From Caenorhabditis elegans (taxonomy: Eukaryota; Nematoda; Chromadorea; Rhabditida; Rhabditidae): a stretch of 64,000 nt of DNA. A model generated the notes under the pieces. It did not search any database. It saw nothing but the letters and a program-made list of their open reading frames with translations, and was not told the DNA's origin. Within the stretch, counting starts at the first letter, position 1. Each line of letters starts with the position of its first letter. A program made the position numbers and the translations under genes. Positions 1 through 13,100 of this stretch are shown here, piece by piece. The DNA lies in assembly GCF_000002985.6 (NCBI RefSeq), contig NC_003283.11, positions 17,733,501 through 17,797,500 of the forward strand, written 5' to 3'.

Positions 1-211
1 AATTCAAAAAACAAAAAATCGAATAATATTTTCGGGTATTTCAGATTCAAATAGGCAAAACTTTATAGTCATAAATTATCTTAAAATCACAATGAAAAAA
101 GAACAGATCATAATACCGGTAAAATAAAAATTAAAAAAATATCCAAATTGCTCATCGCGAAAAGTCCGGGAGCGGTAGTTTTTTGGTTTTCCGACTTGCA
201 GACTCTGAAAA
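1..211. other. 3' flank of the cuticlin-like gene
   Basis: AT-rich sequence downstream of the stop codon of the minus-strand cuticlin-like gene, probably its 3' UTR and flank. A GGGTATTTCAGA-type segment near position 30 resembles the sequence that follows the tRNA-like repeat near 15.2 kb, so a repeat body may extend in from the left edge. I see no gene. Confidence 0.4.
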
Positions 212-3200
212 TTAGTTTAAAAAAAAAACTTTAATGTTAGGCAGGCACGTAGGCAGGCGCGTAGGCATCAACAAACCGTTCTCGGTGACTCTACTGATCA
301 CCAGGTACATCAGCGATATTGTAACTATGCCAAGAGCCGCCAAAATCAGTAGGCTCAGAATGAGGTTGGTCCTTGTGAAACACACGTCGTTCGAGGCATT
401 TGTTGGCACGTGAAATTTACGATTTCCAGTAGGATTTCCAACTTCTGGAAAGGAAAAATTGACTGGAATTTGAAAAAAAAATTGAAAAATTCCTACCAGA
501 CTCAGGAAGATCCTGAACATTTACAGAAGGAGCTGCCACGTCGACATCCGCCAAAAGTTTGGTGTTGCCCCCCGCGACGTCTCGGCGGATCAGACGATTC
601 ATTCTGGAAAAAATGTGGGCTAAAATTTTCAAGAAAAATCAGAAAAAAGCATACGTGACCGATGGAATCCGGCTCATCTTGTCCACCTCGTCCTCCAGCT
701 CGTCATCTAGGAAGTCGGCACTGTAGTCGGAGTTTGAGGTCATGGCGTCGGTGGAAAATTTTTGGGATTTCTGGAATTGGGTGAGGTTAGTGTTCAGTTA
801 GGTTAAATAAGCTGTGCTAGGTTAGGGTAAAGTTGAGTAGACTTGAGCAAAGCTAGAGTAGAGCTGAGCAAGTTTGGCTGAGTGAGGTAGGACAAGGCTG
901 GCCAAAGTAGGGAAAACTTGAGCTGAGTTAGAGTAGGCTTGAGCAGAGATAGGTAGGTTTTACGGTTTGGAAGGGCTAGGACAAGGTTAGAATGAACTGA
1001 TCAAGGCTAGGAGTAGGTCTGAACGAGGTAAGTGCTAGGCCAAAGTAGACCTGCCTGAGGTGAGATGAGGCCTGAACAATAATATGGGAAAGCTTGAGCA
1101 GAAATTACCTATAAAGAACCTATACAAAAACCAATCCACCTCTGCGGGCTCGAACCCGCGACCTGTCTCTCTAAAGTCAAGCGTCTTACCGACTGAGCTA
1201 CGCAGCATGGCTTAGTCGGTAAGATGTTTCACTTTGGCGCAGAAGGTCGCGGGTTCGACCCTCGCTGAGGTGTATAGGTTTTTAATAGTGCTGATTTCAA
1301 ATTTATTGCTAAAAAAATTGCAAAAGCCTGTCTGAAATTGACGAAAGTTTTACATTTTTTTAGAGAACAGGCATTATTTTTAGCGTAGGCTTGAGCAAGC
1401 TGAACAAGGTTAGAGTTGTTCTGAAACAGGTCTGCGAGTTTTGAGCAAGGTAGAGCAATACAAGGTTCGGAGCCTCCTGAGCAAAAGTAGGGCTGGGCTG
1501 AGCAAGCTGGGCGAGATTTTGATAAGATTGGTCAAGGTAAAGTAACTCCCAGCGAAGATAGGATAACAAGAGGCCAGTTTACCTGCAGTTTAGTATTGTT
1601 TTGTGGTCTTGGGAAGCCTGGCGGGATATCATCGGAAACCTTCCGATCTGTCATCACATCCAAATTCTGCATTTTCGATGAAGGAAGGTTCTTGCAAACT
1701 TCTGTTGGGATCTGAAAACAGTCACGGTTAGGTAAAGCCAAGAAAGCTAGCTACTCACCACACAAGGCATCTCAGCGGACTCCTTCATCTCCACCCTTAT
1801 CATGCACGAAAAGAAAACCGTCGGCTTGTCCGCAAACTTGAAAACACTTGACATTTGCCCAGCTTCCAGCTCTTTCTCATTATACTCCAACTCTTTCAGA
1901 ATGAACGCGTCAAGTGTGCATCCGTGCTCATCGACAAGCTTCTGCCCGAATCCTTGACCGTCATCGACTACACATGAGTGAACAGTCATGCAGTACATTT
2001 CTTTGTTGTTGCCGTCGCAGGACCATCTGAAAATCAGAGAAGTTTTGAGGACCGAAAGAAATAACTAGGAAACATACTTATGATAAACCAGGTCCCCTAC
2101 AGTAGCATGGGATAGAGGGGGGCCTTGAGCATTCTCCATGAGCACCTCGTACTTGCAAACCGGAGCTGAGTCGTCGTTCAGTTGTTGGATGCTTTGTGGA
2201 AGTTCTGAAGCTGGTTGCATGCTGGAAAACGGATAACTTTATATACGAACTCGTATGGGATAAGGGACCCTACGAACTCTACGGGGGCGTCGCCAAGAGC
2301 CTATGAATCCCATAGGATAAAGGTTCCGCCAGCAGCCTTTGGGGTACCATATGACCTTGATCGGTTGGGGAATTATCGAGCACCCCAATGGGACCCTATA
2401 GACCATATGGATTCAATGAAGACAGTATTGGTGTTCTATAGAATGGGAACCTATAGCCCTGTAAGATTGGGGAGCCTCGGGGACCATATGGGCTCTTCAG
2501 AATGGAACCTTTATCACAACCCATGAAAACCTTATATGGACCCTATGGAGACCATATGGAGAACCTATGAGAGCTCTATATGGACCTTTGGAGGCCTTAT
2601 GGAGACCTATGAAGACTTTATGGAGCCCCTATAAAAGCCCTATGGGGCTTTTGGAGACCCTATGGGGACCTCATGGAGACCCTATGGAGACCATATGGAA
2701 AGCCTATGGGGACCTTATGGAGACCCTATGGAGACCTTATTGAGACCCTATGGGGACCTCATGGAGACCCTATGGAGACCCTATGTGAACTTATGAAGAC
2801 CCTATGGGGACCCTATGAGAACCCTATGGAGACCATATGGAAAGCCTATGGGGACCTTATGGAGACCCTATGGAGACCTTATTGAGACCCTATGGAGACC
2901 CCATGTGGACTTATGAAGGCCCTATAAGAACCCTACGGGGACCCTATGAAAGCTCTATTGGGACCTATGAAGGCCCTATGGAGACCATATGGAAAACCTA
3001 TAGGGACCTTATGGAGACCCTATGAAAGCCCTATGGAGACCCTATGGGGACCCTATGAGGGCTCTATGTGGACCTATGAAGACCCTATGAAAGCCATATG
3101 GGGGCCTATGAAGACCCTATGAAAGCCCTATGGGGGCCTATGAAGACCCTATGAAAGCCCTATGGGGGCCTATGAAGACCCTATGAAAGCCCTATGGGGG

Positions 3201-6200
3201 CCTATGAAGACCCTATGAAAGCCCTATGGGGGCCTATGAAGACCCTATGAAAGCCCTATGGGGGCCTATGGAGGCCCTATGGAGACCATATGGAAAACCT
3301 ATAGGGACCTTATGGAGACCCTATGAAAGCCCTATAGGGACCTTATGGAGACCCTATGAAAGCCCTATGGAGACCCTATGGGGACCCTATGAGGGCTCTA
3401 TGTGGACCTATGAAGACCCTATGAAAGCCATATGGGGGCCTATGAAGACCCTATGAAAGCCCTATGGGGGCCTATGAAGACCCTATGAAAGCCCTATGGG
3501 GGCCTATGAAGACCCTATGAAAGCCCTATGGGGGCCTATGAAGACCCTATGAAAGCCCTATGGGGGCCTATGAAGACCCTATGAAAGCCCTATGGGGGCC
3601 TATGGAGGCCCTATGGAGACCATATGGAAAACCTATAGGGACCTTATGGAGACCCTATGAAAGCCCTATAGGGACCTTATGGAGACCCTATGAAAGCCCT
3701 ATGGAGACCCTATGGGGACCCTATGAGGGCTCTATGTGGACCTATGAAGACCCTATGAAAGCCCTATAGGGACCTTATGGAGACCCTATGAAAGCCCTAT
3801 GGAGACCCTATGGGGACCCTATGAGGGCTCTATGTGGACCTATGAAGACCCTATGAAAGCCATATGGGGGCCTATGAAGACCCTATGAAAGCCCTATGGG
3901 GGCCTATGAAGACCCTATGAAAGCCCTATGGGGGCCTATGAAGACCCTATGAAAGCCCTATGGGGGCCTATGAAGACCCTATGAAAGCCCTATGGGGGCC
4001 TATGAAGACCCTATGAAAGCCCTATGGGGGCCTATGGAGGCCCTATGGAGACCATATGGAAAACCTATAGGGACCTTATGGAGACCCTATGAAAGCCCTA
4101 TGGGGGCCTATGGAGACCCTATGAAAGCCCTATGGGGGCCTATGGAGACCCTATGAGGGCTCTATGTGGACCTATGAAGACCCTATGAAAGCCCTATGGG
4201 GGCCTATGGAGACCCTATGAAAGCCCTATGGGGGCCTATGGAGACCCTATGAGGGCTCTATGTGGACCTATGAAGACCCTATGAAAGCCCTATGGGGGCC
4301 TATGGAGACCCTATGAAAGCCCTATGGGGGCCTATGGAGACCCTATGAGGGCTCTATGTGGACCTATGAAGACCCTATGAAAGCCCTATGGGGGCCTATG
4401 GAGACCCTATGAAAGCCCTATGGGGGCCTATGGAGACCCTATGAGGGCTCTATGTGGACCTATGAAGACCCTATGAAAGCCCTATGGGGGCCTATGGAGA
4501 CCCTATGAAAGCCCTATGGGGGCCTATGGAGACCCTATGAGGGCTCTATGTGGACCTATGAAGACCCTATGAAAACCCTATGGGGGCTTATGGAGACCCT
4601 ATGAAAGCCATATGGGGGCCTATGGAGACCCTATGAGGGCTCTATGTGGACTTATGAAGACCTTATGAAAACCATATGGGGGCTTATGGAGACCCTATGA
4701 AAGCCCTATGGGGGCTTATGGAGACCCTATGAGGGCTTTATGTGGACCTATGAAGACCCTATGAAAACCTTATGGGGGCCTATGAAGACCCTATGAAAAC
4801 CCTATGGGGGCCTATGAAGACCCTATGGAAAGCTTACGGGAGCCTATGAAAGCCCTATATAGACCTTATAAGATCCCTATGGTTACCATATGAGGACCGA
4901 TGGAGACTTTATGGAGAACCAATGAGGACCCTATGTGGACCTATGGAGGCCTTATGGAGACAATATGAGAACCCTATTGGATTCTAATGAGAACCCAAAA
5001 AGGCCTATGGAAACTATGGAGACCCTATGGTGACCTCATGGAGACCCAAGGAGACCCTATTTTTTTGTTTTTTTGTTTTTTGTTTTTTGGTTTTTTTCGG
5101 TATTTTGACGAAAAATCGATTTTTTGGTTTTTTAGGTTTTTTGGGACCAAAAAATCCAAAAAATCCAAAAAAAATGTTTACCGTGTCTAGTCTCGACTCA
5201 AGACTATTATGTATTAAAATACATAAAAACATGTATTTTAACACAGTTGTGACGTCATAATGTATTTTAATACATTTTGCAACATTACTTGAATAACCCC
5301 ATTAAAATCACCTTAAGAATTTTTTTGGTTTTTTTTTGGTTTTTTTTTTGGTTTTTCGAAAATTTCCATTTTTTTTTTTTTGGTTTTTTTTGGTTTTTCA
5401 AAAACTTCAATTTTTTGTTTTTTGTTTTTTGGTCCAAAAATTTTTTTTTTGGTCCCAGCCCTGATGGGAACCTCCTCGACTCTATGAACAATATAAGTGC
5501 TCAACGGATCACATGAGATGGTGGCCCTATAGGATGGGGTGAGTGGCATATGGGGCTTCAGACTTGGCCTTGAAAACCCGCAGAAAACCCCCACGTAACT
5601 AACAAGCCGTTACCTAACATCCAATGCATTCGTAACGGTCCTCTCTGACTCGGTATACTGGCACTGTACATGATAACTCCTGTCGGTTTGCGTCAAAAAC
5701 ACCGGGTGGAACATCAAAATGACGATGGTGTCCAGCAGAATTCCACGTGGATTCATCATTCGCTTCCGCCGGATTCCGCAGTCTGAGTCGACGGGCAACA
5801 CGATTTCGATGGAATTTGCGGTGGAATTCCCGCGAACTCGACACTCGGATTTGTGGAAGAACCCCTTGGAGTATAAATTTCCGATGAATGACTGGGATGT
5901 TCGCATTGTGATGCGGATTTGCTTGATGTCACAGATCACTTCGGGTTCTCCTGGAGAAATTACCTATTAAAGCCTACACAAAAACCTATACACCTCTGCG
6001 GGGCTCGAACCCGCGACCTGTCTCTCTAAAGTCAAGCGTCTTACCGACTGAGCTACGCAGCATGGCTTAGTCGGTAAGATGTTTCACTTTGGCGCAGAAG
6101 GTCGCGGGTTCGACCCTCGCTGAGGTGTATAGGTTTTTAATAGTGCTGATTTCAAATTTATTGCTAAAAAAATTGCAAAAAATCCACATGAAATGTCTTT

Positions 6201-6392
6201 TTTTTTCATTTTTTCATTTGTCAAATTTCATTTTGCAAAGTCTATTTTCAAGAGAAAACATGCGTTTCGAATTTATTTTTGAATTTTCGTCTACAAAATC
6301 TCACCAACTATGCCATTTTGAATCCGTGGAACTTTTGCCGACTGAATATGACTCCATAATGCCAAAAACCAAATCAATATTAGTAGTAACAT
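212..6392 (-). CDS. Cuticlin-like ZP-domain transmembrane protein
   Basis: Eight exons on the minus strand: 6305-6392, 5614-5950, 2078-2221, 1759-2026, 1583-1711, 655-770, 497-603 and 212-444. They join in phase to 473 codons. The product starts with a signal peptide (about residues 1-19) and has a zona pellucida domain (about 28-280) with the usual spaced cysteines; the stretch VGEPEVICDIKQIRI is typical of nematode cuticlins. A dibasic IRR site in the 360s could be a convertase site. A single membrane helix spans about 424-446 and is followed by a short tail. Family members polymerise in the apical extracellular matrix and cuticle after cleavage. The start is the first ATG after a TTTCAG at 6398-6403, probably a trans-splice acceptor. 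Intron 2 is 3.4 kb because of a minisatellite. I cannot assign a cut or cutl number. Confidence 0.9.
771..1582. repeat. Intron 5 of the cuticlin gene: degenerate AGGTTAG/TTGAGCAAGG repeats
   Basis: The intron is made of loosely repeated units such as GAGCAAGGCTAGAGTAG and AGGTTAG at 780-1110 and again at 1380-1550. A tRNA-like inverted pair lies between the two blocks. No coding signal. Confidence 0.6.
1120..1320. repeat. Head-to-head pair of tRNA-like modules, copy 1
   Basis: A minus-strand module (B box GGTTCGAGCCC, A box TAGCTCAGTCGG) faces a plus-strand module (CTTAGTCGGTAAGA, GGTTCGACCCTC) about a GCATGG centre. Both are flanked by CACCTC and CCTATA-type sequence. No acceptor stem forms in either half, so these are not intact tRNA genes. 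A nearly identical copy lies in intron 1 of the same gene. Confidence 0.75.
2525..5060. repeat. 2.5-kb CCTATGGAGACC minisatellite in cuticlin intron 2
   Basis: Degenerate tandem units of roughly 10-15 bp based on GACCCTATGGAGACC and GAAAGCCCTATGGGGGCC. Higher-order copies are present: the block starting at 3226 recurs at 3560, 334 bp later. Open frames across it (METLWRPY-like) follow from the repeat and are not genes. Confidence 0.95.
5061..5460. repeat. TTTTTTGG tracts around an inverted TGTATTAAAATACA segment
   Basis: T-rich tracts broken by GG flank a short segment with ATGTATTAAAATACAT-type inverted sequence (5207-5275). The reverse-complement motif CCAAAAAATCC lies at the inner edge. 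Simple repeat inside intron 2 of the cuticlin gene. Confidence 0.6.
5970..6180. repeat. Head-to-head pair of tRNA-like modules, copy 2
   Basis: Near-identical to the copy at 1120-1320 over about 200 bp, including the flanks. The minus-strand half has a 5-bp T stem with a 7-nt loop (GCGGG/CCCGC), but neither half has a pairing acceptor stem. It fills most of intron 1 of the cuticlin gene. Confidence 0.75.
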
Positions 6393-6819
6393 GTCGTCTG
6401 AAACGGAAGTGATCTAAAGTGTTGGAGAAGGAGAGACATGGTGCAATGAGACGGAAAATAGTGGGCAGTAGGTCATTTTACGGTCATTGGAAAGTGTGAA
6501 AGGAGATAGTAAAAATGGTTTAGGATGTTTGGATGAAATCAACTAACTAATAAGTGTCATACGAAATCTCTTTTTTTTTTGGGAAAAAAACTTTAAAATT
6601 TCAGAGTTGTAAGCAAAAAAAGATATTATTTTGAATTTTTGATGCACCATAACAGAAACCATGAAAAAAGATGGAAAACTTCATCCGAAACTACACAATT
6701 CTACACTTTTCCAAAACGTTTCAGATTTTCGATGCATCATGACAAGGAAGTCTAAGTAAATCTAGTCAAACTTATAGTAAAATAGTTACACAATGTTTGA
6801 TAACTAAAATAAAAAAATA

Positions 6820-8635
6820 TTTACCCTAGGTGGGAGTCGAACCCCGGTCTTCTGAGTACCAGTCACCCTGTTATCCACTGAGCCACAGGTATAGTTTTCG
6901 AAAAAATAAAATTGAGGCTAGGGGTACTAAAATGTCTCGAAACTGAATTTTGAAACAAAAACTTATGCAAATGCTTTCAAAAATAAGAAATAACATAATT
7001 TTCAACATTTTCAGAGCCCCTCGATGATAACTAAAATAAAATTTGATAACTAAAAAAAAAAAATTAACCCTGAGCAGGGGTCGAACCCCGGTCTTCCGAG
7101 TACCGGTCATCCCTGTTACCCATTGCGCCAATAGTTCAATTTAGGAAATTTTTTCAATGGGGACGGCGATATTTAAAGGCCTAGGAACTGAATTTTGAGA
7201 TGGAAACTAACGAAAATGCTAACGAAAATACAGTAAACTGAGACAAAAGATCGATTTTTTGAAAAATTTCAAGATAGTAGGAGGAAGACTAAAATCCTAT
7301 AGTTTTCCAAGTTTTTTTTGGAGTGCCAAAACCTGCCAACTTGTTCGGGAGTGTCAAGAATCCACTTTTTTACATTCCAAGCCCATCCCCACTTCCAAAA
7401 CTTCATGCCAATTAGTATTTACCTTCGAATGTATTCAGAAGCCTCCTAACTGACCGGATACTACTGCTTTTATTCCGTAACGACCTTCGAGACGAAGCCG
7501 GGTGGCTGGGCGCTAATTAAGTACGGAGGAGGTGGCAAGTGATTTATGTATTGGTATAGGGGATTCGGAACTTTTTTGGAAAAAGAGGTTTTGAATAGTG
7601 AGGGGGAAGTTATGGAAATTGGAAGTTTTTTTGGCATAATTTTGAATTTTGGACAGATCGGCTAGCTTTTTCTAGTTTTTTAAAGTGAAAATTTGGAATT
7701 TTGAGTGAATTTTTTTTTGAATTTCAAATTCTCCATAAAATTTCAATTGTTCTGTCAATTAGAAATATTTTCATATCTCTACGAGCTGCAGAGTTACAAC
7801 GGTTTGAAGTTTGCGCGGCGAGAGAGTGTGGAGGGAGGGGAGAGCGCAGAGCGTCTCATCGTCTGCGTCTCTCCCCCTTCCACACTCTCTCGCGCACTAA
7901 ACTTTAAATTCGTTTATCTCCCTGGTAAGTAGAGATATTGAAAAAGTTCCAACAGAAAAAATAATCAGCATTAAATTCTCTATTGAAATTCATTCAAAAT
8001 TTTAAAATATTTAAGACTGATCTTTGCGATTTTAAACCAAAAGCACCAACTTTTCTTTCACTTTTTCCCCAATTTTTCTAAATTTTCTCCGCCTAATCCA
8101 ACAATGGAATGACCATAAATTGGCGGCCGCGGCGGTAACATGTCTGTCTTTTTGACATCTCAACTAATCCTACCAGTTCAATTGTGTAATAGTACACTCT
8201 CTCTCTTTTTAGGCAATAAGCTTACGCTTACAATAATTGCAACATGGTTCAAAATATCAGCAAAAAATTGAGAATATAAATTTTCCCGCCAAAAAATTAA
8301 AACAAAAATTTAATTTGATTTTTCCGGCAAATTTTTATTGAAAAATTGAATTTCCCTCCCGTAAAAATTTTTTGGAAATTTGTTTTTAAAGTTTACGCTA
8401 TATTTTTTTTAACAAGGTTAGCGTTTTTAAACATTTTTAAGAAAATTAAATTTACAAAATTTAGAGCCCCTCGATGCACTATAACCAGAAAATCCACATA
8501 AAACTGGTCAAACTTATATTAAAATAGAACCATAATACTCGGTAACTAAAATAAAAAATATCTACCCAAGGCGGGGATCGAACCCCGGTCTTCAAAGTAC
8601 CGGCCAATCCTGTTGTCCACTGCGCCAAAAGTTTG
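6820..8635 (-). repeat. tRNA-like modules, subfamily B (three copies)
   Basis: Copies at about 6825-6893, 7065-7132 and 8563-8632, all antisense to the window. Read on the minus strand each has an A box like TGGCTCAGTGGATAAC, then TACTCNGAAGACCGGGGTTCGA. The copies near 6.8 and 8.6 kb also share about 100 bp of following body containing CAAACTTATANTAAAATAG and a GATGCA(C/T)(C/T)AT-type end; a body-only fragment lies near 8760. No complete cloverleaf. Confidence 0.7.
7765..7950. repeat. GAGAGAGTGTGGGAGGGGAG hairpin element, copy 1
   Basis: Palindromic element of about 180 bp. Arms begin ATATCTCTACGAGCTGCAGAG and end in a matching TAAGTAGAGATATTG. The centre is GAGAGAGTGTGGAGGGAGGG opposite CCCCCTTCCACACTCTCTC. 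The outer arms resemble GTTGAAAGTTTTTTGATAG. Confidence 0.8.
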
Positions 8636-9159
8636 ATTTTCAAAAAATTAGTATAAAAAGCTGGATATGGGATTTAAAGGGTATAGTAGCCAAACTTTTT
8701 TGTTAAAATTTTATGATAAAGTTCTAAAAAATTTTTTTTTAACACTCGTTTTGCTAACCTTCAATGCACCATAACAAGAAAATTCCATTAAACTGGAACA
8801 AAAGCTATAAAATTTAATTTTAAATTTCTTATGAAAAATCCAAATTTAAAAAAATTGTGTTGAAATAATTTCCACTTTATAATTGAAAATTCCAAGAAAT
8901 CATATTTTTAATTTTTTTTTTCAAAAATTGGAATAAGCATTTCAAAAATAACTTCTAAAAACTAGAAATTCTGCGATATTCTACCAAATTTTTTTTCCAA
9001 ATTTAAAAAAAATTCGCATTTACTAGAAATTTTGTGATTTTTCTAGAAAAATTTTTATTCAGGAAATTAGAATTTCCCACCAAAACTTATGGGTCTCGCC
9101 ACGATGGGTCACTAACCGCAAATCGATATCTCTTCAAAAGACAAAAATTCAAAAATTCC

Positions 9160-9515
9160 CAATCTACAATATCCCTACAGTACTACTACACTACCCCTAC
9201 AGTACTACTACAGTACCCCTACAGAACTCTTACAGTACCCCGACCATATCCCCACATTAACCCTTACACAATATCTCTTCAAAAACGAAAAGTCGGTTTT
9301 TCCTAAACTACAGTAATCCTACAGTACCCCTACAGAACTCTTACAGTACTACTACAGTACCCCTACAATACTACTATAGTACGCCGACCATATCCCTACA
9401 CTAACCCTTACACAATATCTCTTCAAAAACGAAAAGTCAATTTTTCCTAAATTACAGTAATCCTACAGTACCCCCTACAGTACCCCCTACAGTACCCCTA
9501 CAGTACCCCGACCAT
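9160..9515. repeat. CTACAGTACCCCTACAGTA tandem repeats
   Basis: Repeats of about 10-11 bp (CTACAGTACC) in three blocks separated by AATATCTCTTCAAAAACGAA spacers. The same motif family appears inverted in intron 6 of the sre gene at 36.5-37.7 kb. Confidence 0.85.
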
Positions 9516-10150
9516 ATCCCCCACTAACTTCACAGACTACAACGACTACATAGGCTACAAACTACAAAGGAGGCAAACGAATGATTTTTTTAAATATATA
9601 AGTAATGATATTTTGAAACATAAAAAAGCATATTCTAATCTTCAAAGCCGAAAAGTTTCTGATAAGGAAATCCGCAAAAAAAGAAAAGATCAGAACAAAT
9701 TCACATAATAAATAAAAAACCAGAATCAACGAACATCTGGAAAAGTGATACGGATGCCCATGACTGATGAATGATGATGAGGGGAAGGAGAAAATGATGT
9801 GAAACAAGGCAATGTAGAGAAGGCAATTAACACTAAGTTTCACTATAATTATGCTTCTCTTCTTCAGGCGCCGCCTTTTTGGTTTCCGCTACGGTTTCAT
9901 CCCCCTATGCAATAATTTCACTTTTTTCGTCGGCTAAATTACGTGGCCGATGGTCTGTAATTGTCCAGAAATGCAACATATTTGTATATTTGTACTTGAG
10001 GACACTAAAGAGAAAGTTAATTTCCACAAGTGGACATATTATTTTTGTTCCCAGTTCGCTTTTTTCATTTCATTTTCATTTTTCCCTGGAATGACGCCAG
10101 AACAATCTTGGATCTTTGATGGTCGAAAAAGAAAAGGTTTGAAAAATTTA
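9516..10150. other. Spacer 3' of the potassium channel gene
   Basis: No gene seen. The sequence is AT-rich with scattered short unique stretches and probably contains the channel's 3' UTR. Confidence 0.4.
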
Positions 10151-13100
10151 TTATGGTAAGGGTCTGACCCAAGGTACAGTATGTAAAGCATTAGAGCTCA
10201 TAAGGTCTCCTCTTCTTAGTTGAACTCTTCCGAATCCTCCACCATAGACGTCATGGTTGGAACGCATGAATGTGGCAATTGATCGGACGGTGAAGGTGTT
10301 CATCATCTCGTTTCGGCGGCGGTTGATTACCTGAAAGTATGAGGCTTAGGCATATGCTTAGGCTTAGGTTCAGGCTTAGGCTTAGTCTGAAGCTTAGGCT
10401 CATGCTCAGGCTTAGGCTTAGGCTCAGGCTTAGAACTAGGCTTTGGCTTTGGCTTTGGCTTAGGCTTAGGCTTCGGCTTAGGGTTAGGTCTAGGCTTAGG
10501 CTTTGGTTAATCTTAGGCTTAGGCTTAGGCTTAGGCTCAGGCTTAATCTTACTCTTAGGCTTAGGCTCAGGCTTGGCGTCAGTGGCGAGCGTTGGCTCGC
10601 TACTGACGCTATTTAGGCTTTGGATTTTCCGGTTTTTTTATTATTTTTGAGGGGGTTCCTGTTGGCCGATTATCCTTAGGTACTAGAAACTCGAGAAATT
10701 AAGCTTAGGCTCAGGCTTATGCTTAGGCTTTGGCTTAAGCTTAGGCTTAGACTCTGGCCTAAACTTAAGCTGAGGCTTATTCTCAAGCTCATGTTCAGAC
10801 TTTAAATAACGCTTCCAACGTTATCAGTTTTACCCACTTTTTCTCACTTGATTCTTTTACTTTTCAGAGTGACTATAGTTCCAAATTATGCAATAATATG
10901 TTCTCTGATCTTCTGCTTGACTTACCCCATCATCCGATCCACTATCCGAGTCCCCATCAAATCCACGTGGCTCTTTTGAATCCACGGACTCTGCTGAAGA
11001 CCCTGATGATGTTGATCTGACAGTTTTTACACCAGGTTTCCGTTCCGTCAAGAGCATGCTAATCTTGGTTTCCGCCAAGGTCATCAGGCCAAAAACCCCA
11101 TTTTCCACTGCAATAAATGTTGCTCGATTCACAACTTTTGTGACTGCCATGCCGATGAAAAATATCATCGAGACCGGCGGGGCGTACTGAAATTTTGAAA
11201 TTAAGCAACACAAAAGGTACAAAAAGCTTACCGGAACATTATTTGGCATCACATCGCCTAGACCAATAGTTGTGAGAGAGATGAAAGAGAAGTAGAATGC
11301 GGTGAAGTACGGTAGGCCGTCGTCCCATTCCGGGCCCATAACGGCGTCGTAGAGGTACACGAACGTGGTGCAGAGGAGGAGGTAGGCTGGAAAGTTGGAA
11401 CCGAGGATGGGTAAGGTTGGAGACCGCGGGCTAAATGATGGCCTGAACCATGTAAGACTCGTCTTCAAGGACAGTTAGAGAGCCTAGGTAGCCTAGGCTT
11501 GCCTGGCTGACTCTAGGAAGTTTCGACGAGGTTAGAATGTCTAACAAACTATGGATAGCCTAGTCAAGCTCAGGTATCTTAAACAAAGTCGGGTACATGC
11601 TAGCTCTGAGCATTTTGACGCTACAGGAGCTACTTCTAAGATCTTCGAAGCTTCAGAGGTCTTTCCGCTAACCTATCAGAATAGTCATACAAAACTTGAT
11701 GGGCAGCTGTATAATCTCATCCTCATCGACTTCTCGCTTTCCACGAATCCTCCTCACCGCTGTCAACCCGTGCGCGTACAATTTTGTGAAATTCACCAAG
11801 AACATCTGGCCTAGATCCCTTAAGATCACCAGTGTCACCGGTACAAAACAAAATGCGTAGATCATTGTGAAAAGCTGACCGCTGAAGGTTTGAGCTGAGA
11901 TTGAACCTGGAACCTTGGAATTAATTGGGCTGAAGTTACAGAAAATTGGATCAGGTACCATAACCGGTAGTTGTGTAAACATTCATACTGAAGAAAAATG
12001 CGCTTGAAAATGTCCATTTGAGATTGTCAGGGTGCTCTAGACGATAGTATGTGCTCCATTTGTATTGCTCCTCGTGTTTTTGCAGGGAAATGTAGGATTC
12101 CTGAAATGACAATCCCGGCAAGCTTTCTCAAAACCACCATACTTTTATAAACTCCTTCATCCTCTGATGCTCAGAACTTTGCTCCGGGTCATTGACGGCT
12201 TCTGAGAGCACAGTTGCTAGCTCATCCAACAACTTATCTAGGTTTTGCTCCCGAACATGCAGTCTCGATTTCTCATTCGAACCCTCTATCAGATAAAACA
12301 CCGTCGCCCCTAAAAGTGTGTAGATCAACGCCAAAACCAGCAAAGCTATGTAGCGGAGCCCGAACTTTTTTCGGTGCATTGCGAACCAGTAGAAGGATTT
12401 GTCGAATTCTGGAAAAAAATTTTAGTCGGTGAGGGCGAAATCTAGTTTTTAAAAAAATTGAAAATTCTTTAAATTTTTCTGGGAACATTTGAAATTCTCG
12501 TCAAAATTTTAAAGAAAATTTGAATTTCCCGCCAAAACTTTTCAGGAAAACTTGAAATTATTTTTTAAAAATTCTGAAAAGTCTTGCCGTTCCTGCTGAA
12601 TTATTTGAGAAAATGTGAATGTAAAATACATTTTTTGAAAAAAAAAATCTCTGAGAAATTTTGAATTTCTCGCCGAAGTTTTCTTATTAAAAATTCGATG
12701 TTCCGCCAAATTTTTTCGAAAAAATGTGAATTTTCCGCCCAATCATCTAGTGAAGTTTAAAATTTAAAAGAATCATCTTTATAAAACTTGAACTTCTTGC
12801 TCAAAAATTTAAATTTTCCGCCAACATTTTCTGCTAAACTTTTAATTTGTCGTATAAACATCTTGATAGCTTTTAGGAAATTGTAGTTTTTTTTTGAAAC
12901 TGACTTACGCCTTTCCTGAGGTAACATTGGCATTTCCATTGGCTCACTGGCTCGCGGAGCACTTTTCTGACTAATTGAAGCTTTATCCACTTGAAATCTG
13001 TTCGCCGAAATGTTCCTGGGAAGTTTTTGGTAAGTTTCCTGATTTCCTGTTACAGTATAATGATTTTTCTGATAATATTGAGAGATTGGATTCTGGTTTT

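Noticed and set aside
2215-5190. Several plus-strand frames reading METLWRPYG-like peptides
   Set aside because: They are translations of the CCTATGGAGACC minisatellite inside a cuticlin intron.
10339-10650. A 103-codon frame of RLRLRLRL type
   Set aside because: It is a direct translation of degenerate TTAGGC repeats in the potassium channel intron.
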